This document shows, one piece after another, positions 60,838-64,000 of a stretch of 64,000 nt of DNA. Each line of letters begins with the position of its first letter. The stretch's first letter is position 1. The notes under the pieces are model-generated. The model was given only the letters and a program-made list of their open reading frames with translations. It was not told the origin of the DNA and ran no database searches. The stretch comes from ENR-C587 sp942493235 (GTDB lineage Bacteria > Bacteroidota > Ignavibacteria > Kapaibacteriales > UBA2268): contig OW818676.1 of NCBI GenBank assembly GCA_942493235.1, positions 2,728,001 to 2,792,000 on the forward strand, in the 5' to 3' direction. The position numbers and the translations under genes were made by a program.

Positions 60838-61635
60838 ATGATGAAAACAATAGATACATTGTCAAGTTTAGAAGGCAGAGCTTTAGTAAATAAGATATTT
60901 AAAGAATTAAAATACGAAAAGCAGACTCGTAGCTCTACTACATTATTAACCCTATGGAAAATATGTACTTACGATAAAGAAATTTTTAGATATTCAAAAC
61001 AGGACTATACTTTAGTCCGTCCGTTGGGGATAATTTCCGGTACAGCCTTATGGTTAGAAGAAGTAGTTAATAGGTTCTACTTTTCAACAATAAACTCATT
61101 TGTATATTTTGGAGCGGCAGTATTATTATTGTTAATCGGTGTACGCAGATTTAGCGATAATGTATCCGATTCGGTGGTTATCTTCGGAGTAGTTTTTGAA
61201 GCTATAATGCTTTTATTTATGTTCTTAATTATGCTATTCTCCCCAAATGAAGATACTGATTATGACGACGAACAGCCAAACGGTAATCAAGAAACAATTG
61301 AAGAGTTGATACTTGAGGTTGGAGAAATCAGCCGTGATTTTGCTGCTGTCTCTGTCCAGCTTGAAAATATTGGCGAATCCCTTACGGATATGCTTAATAA
61401 GCAAACTGAGTTATTGAGCTATGTAGCCGAAATTGCAAAATCAAATGCCGATGCGGTCTCCCCCAATCCCAAAATGATTGATATAATGAACGAAACAAAT
61501 TTATCTTTGTCTTCACTTCAGTCAACAGTTGATAATTTGAATAATGGCATTAAAATAATTCAAAAAGAAGAAATTGAATTTGCAGTAAAAAAAGAAATTG
61601 AGCAGTTGATTAATAATAAACTTAACGTAAAATAA
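60838..61635 (+). CDS. GldL/PorL-like inner-membrane protein (probable T9SS motor subunit)
   Basis: A 265-residue protein. After about 80 N-terminal residues come two membrane segments: STINSFVYFGAAVLLLLIGV and SVVIFGVVFEAIMLLFMFLI. The second holds a buried Glu (GVVFEAI) in the position of GldL's functional Glu (GLLTEAFIFF). An acidic, coiled-coil-prone cytoplasmic region follows (FAAVSVQLENIGESLTDMLN, NETNLSLSSLQSTVDNLNNG). The next gene is GldM-like and coupled by overlap, the standard GldL-GldM order. The N-terminal extension is longer than in typical GldL. Similarity is by pattern, not by search. Confidence 0.6.
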   Translation: MMKTIDTLSSLEGRALVNKIFKELKYEKQTRSSTTLLTLWKICTYDKEIFRYSKQDYTLVRPLGIISGTALWLEEVVNRFYFSTINSFVYFGAAVLLLLIGVRRFSDNVSDSVVIFGVVFEAIMLLFMFLIMLFSPNEDTDYDDEQPNGNQETIEELILEVGEISRDFAAVSVQLENIGESLTDMLNKQTELLSYVAEIAKSNADAVSPNPKMIDIMNETNLSLSSLQSTVDNLNNGIKIIQKEEIEFAVKKEIEQLINNKLNVK

Positions 61636-63119
61636 TGGCAAAAAATAATCCCAAACGAAAATCCGTTGAGATTTATTTTGTGTTGTATTTAGCAGCATTA
61701 GTTTTTCTATTGCCCAACGGCAAAGAAAAGCATAATGAAAATAACAAAGCTGATAATTCTAATTTTGTCTCTCAATTACCATTTAAAATTTCTGCCGAAA
61801 AATCTAATTTAACTGCTAAACTAAGCTATGATACTAATGGAATAAGAATATTAACCTTAGATTCAAATAACAATATATACTATTCCGGTAATGTAAAAGA
61901 TGTAAAGTTTGAATTTATTATTCTTGATAATGTATTAAAACAAAGCCTGCACCTATCGCCTGCCGAACCTATTTCTTCTAAATATTTCAGATTAACTGAA
62001 AATAAAGAAAGAAAATTAGTTAGCTTTTTCTGGAAGCCGTCGTCAGAAGAGAAATTCAATAAAAACTATACTGTACAGGTAATTGCAACTGCCAAATCCA
62101 ATAATGACAATTCTAATTCATTGGTTTTGCAAGATAAAACTCAATTTGGACTGAATATAATATTTGAGGGCATGAGTACTATTTACTCTTCTAATTCAAT
62201 AAATCAGCAGCAAGTATTTAATATTTTAGATTCAATAAAACGTAACGAGTTTTTACAATCAAACATTATTGACGGCAGTTTTGATTTAATCCCGGAAAAA
62301 GATTATATTCGTTCTTTAGCCTATCAGAAATGGTCTATTGCAATAAATGCTTATAATATTAATTTATTAAAGGATTTAAAATCACAACCGGCTATTTCTG
62401 CTTATTTGGATAAAGCAGTTTATAAAGAAGATTTAGATATGAATATATCTAATAATAAGATAATAATCAGCGGTAAAACGCCTGCTTACGGCAAATTAAA
62501 TGTTAATCTGAAAGCTATACGCAAATCTGACGGAAAGGAACAGTCCATAAGCTTCAATGTACTGCCATTACCTATTGAGCAGGCAAGTATAGATAAAATT
62601 ATGTACCCGGGCAAAAAATATTCAATTGACCCTAAGCTTCCTCTTACAGAGAAAGAAACAAAAGCTGTACTAAAAAGTCAAAATTTGATTCGTGCAAGAA
62701 GTACTCAAGGCGAAAAGTTCTATTTCACTCCGGATTTTTCAGATACCGGCAAAATATTTACATTAGAAAGATACATAGACAATCAACTAATAGGTGAAGA
62801 CATTAGAGTAAAAGTAAATTCTTTTCCTATTCCTGAAATTATTGAAATTCAACAAATCAAACCGAATGAAATAAAAGTGAAAACCCGTTCTTACGGCTAT
62901 CTTACCGATGAATCGAACCTTATCAGTTTTATTGAAATCACAGGTAATGCTCAATGTAGAGAGCTTTATGGCAGAATCGAAGAAGACAAAGATAAGTTTA
63001 TTCATTTGCAGACTTTCATAATTACTCCAAAGACAAATGACAACAATTTCAAATTCTCTATAAAAGCTATTGATAAATTAGGGAAAAAATCAAATTCGAG
63101 AACTTTTAATCAAGATTAA
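61635..63119 (+). CDS. GldM/PorM-like periplasmic protein (probable T9SS motor subunit)
   Basis: A 494-residue protein with one N-terminal membrane segment that is not a cleavable signal (SVEIYFVLYLAALVFLLP), then a wholly periplasmic region of successive beta domains (for example ISNNKIIISGKTPAYGKLNV, then FTLERYIDNQLIGEDIRVKV) and a C-terminal domain ending ITPKTNDNNFKFSIKAIDKL. This is the layout of GldM. The start shares a base with the preceding stop (TAATG), so the pair is translationally coupled. T9SS would serve cargo such as the tagged protein at 28106. Confidence 0.55.
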   Translation: MAKNNPKRKSVEIYFVLYLAALVFLLPNGKEKHNENNKADNSNFVSQLPFKISAEKSNLTAKLSYDTNGIRILTLDSNNNIYYSGNVKDVKFEFIILDNVLKQSLHLSPAEPISSKYFRLTENKERKLVSFFWKPSSEEKFNKNYTVQVIATAKSNNDNSNSLVLQDKTQFGLNIIFEGMSTIYSSNSINQQQVFNILDSIKRNEFLQSNIIDGSFDLIPEKDYIRSLAYQKWSIAINAYNINLLKDLKSQPAISAYLDKAVYKEDLDMNISNNKIIISGKTPAYGKLNVNLKAIRKSDGKEQSISFNVLPLPIEQASIDKIMYPGKKYSIDPKLPLTEKETKAVLKSQNLIRARSTQGEKFYFTPDFSDTGKIFTLERYIDNQLIGEDIRVKVNSFPIPEIIEIQQIKPNEIKVKTRSYGYLTDESNLISFIEITGNAQCRELYGRIEEDKDKFIHLQTFIITPKTNDNNFKFSIKAIDKLGKKSNSRTFNQD

Positions 63120-63181
63120 TTGCAACTTTGTATTAACCTTTACGTAATTAATCTTGGTAATGATTTAATATTAGGGTGCGT

Positions 63182-64000
63182 ATGAAAAAAGTAGTGTTAT
63201 TAATTGCAGTGTTGATTTCTGCAAACAGTCTTTATTGTCAATCGGTTACAGGCTATAACAAGGTATATTCCCTTGATGAATGTATTATAGTTGCATTAAA
63301 AAACAATCCTGATCTGCATGTAAATCAGAAAAGGATAGACCTATCTAAATCAAGCCTTAGGTCTGCATTTGGTGCGTATTTGCCTTCGGCAAGTGCTTCT
63401 GCCGGTTATTCGAGACAGCTGAATGAACAAAAAGCTTCCACAGCATATATTATGGGGCAATTGATTGAAATTCCGGCTTCTGACCCAAATTCATATCAGA
63501 TTAATGCCGGTATCGATTATAATTTATTCGATGGTTTTTCTCGCTCCGCTTCTTACGATAAAGCGGATAAGACATTAGCTTCAACTGAAATGAATTTAAG
63601 CTATTACGAGACATATATAAAAATAAATATTTACAGATTATATGTTGATGTAATTAAAAAGCAGCAATCTCTGAAAATTCAAAAAGATAATTACGAAACG
63701 GGTAAAACTGAATTTGAAGCTATCAAAGCAAAATTTGAAGCCGGTACGATTCATAGCGGTATATTAGCATCACAGGAAGCAGACCTCGCCTCTCGCGAAT
63801 ATAACATTGTACTTGCAGAAAACGACATCAATGTTGCAAAAGCCGAACTATTATATATGATGGGGCTACAGCCAAATCTCTCCGTCGAATTCAAAGAGTC
63901 TTCCCTACCGGATAATATTACTAATGATGACGCAAATACTTTCCGAACAAAGTACGCTAATTTAGAATATGCGATAAATTCCGCATTAAAAGATAGATAT
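63182..64000 (+). CDS. TolC-family outer-membrane efflux protein (partial, runs off the window)
   Basis: Begins MKKVVLLIAVLISANSLYCQ (signal peptide) and stays open for 273 codons to the window end. SLDECIIVALKNNPDLHVNQ KRIDLSKSSL, GAYLPSASASAGYSRQLNEQ, and NYETGKTEFEAIKAKFEAGT IHSGILASQEADLASREYNI are classic TolC/OEP repeats. It would form the outer-membrane channel of a tripartite efflux pump. Partner genes should lie to the right. Confidence 0.92.
   Translation, partial: MKKVVLLIAVLISANSLYCQSVTGYNKVYSLDECIIVALKNNPDLHVNQKRIDLSKSSLRSAFGAYLPSASASAGYSRQLNEQKASTAYIMGQLIEIPASDPNSYQINAGIDYNLFDGFSRSASYDKADKTLASTEMNLSYYETYIKINIYRLYVDVIKKQQSLKIQKDNYETGKTEFEAIKAKFEAGTIHSGILASQEADLASREYNIVLAENDINVAKAELLYMMGLQPNLSVEFKESSLPDNITNDDANTFRTKYANLEYAINSALKDRY

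Overview
The window is AT-rich DNA (roughly one third G+C by eye) from a bacterium of the FCB group (Bacteroidota/Chlorobiota side). A Kapabacteria- or Ignavibacteria-like lineage is my best inference. Grounds: an alternative complex III operon, a type IX secretion (T9SS) C-terminal sorting domain plus a probable GldL/GldM-type T9SS motor pair, an ExbB-ExbD-ExbD-TonB-PstS-TPR cluster, an HmuR/HmuY-like haem pair and a VorB/KorA-type 2-oxoacid:ferredoxin oxidoreductase. No rRNA, tRNA or CRISPR array was recognised.

Layout. 1-877: the IstA end of an IS21-family element with five 23-bp terminal repeats, inserted in an HNH-endonuclease-like gene that also carries two nonsense codons. 1217-3872 (minus): four-gene 2-oxoacid:ferredoxin oxidoreductase operon. 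4467-9290 (plus): MBOAT O-acyltransferase, an SGNH-like partner and penicillin-binding protein 1C. 9752-11479: CstA. 11991-15289 (minus): arsenic resistance (arsR, arsC, arsM, acr3), with 291-bp direct repeats bracketing arsC-arsR. 15965-18443: two paralogous serpin lipoproteins. 18703-21658: TonB-dependent receptor and HmuY-like lipoprotein.

21970-35457 (minus) is the most unusual part: a nine-gene locus read here as a chaperone-usher pilus system. It holds four DUF4402-like secreted pilin candidates, a 1609-residue beta-helix/LamG protein with a T9SS sorting domain, a fifth small pilin/adaptor, a PapD-like chaperone, an archaic-type usher fused to a C-terminal OmpA peptidoglycan-binding domain, and a TPR lipoprotein. 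Upstream lies 1.86 kb without genes, holding a possible terminated non-coding transcript and four copies of a 20-bp motif spaced about 145 bp apart.

37319-43658: a lipoprotein, a methyltransferase, a palindromic MITE-like repeat swollen by a 232-bp tandem duplication, NrnA, a TrmH-type methyltransferase, a DUF302 protein, an enoyl-CoA hydratase-family protein and PrmC. 43861-50419 (plus): STAS protein, then the TonB energy-transduction cluster, including a free-standing TonB C-terminal domain protein. 50641-53285: ferredoxin, glycosyltransferase-like protein and an orphan NtrC-type regulator preceded by a good sigma-54 promoter. 53472-60756: small secreted Cys-rich protein and actABCDEF. 60838-63119: probable GldL/GldM-like motor pair. 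63182-end: a TolC-family protein cut by the window edge.

Together these genes describe a respiring, envelope-elaborate organism with TonB-driven haem uptake, T9SS export and probable surface pili.
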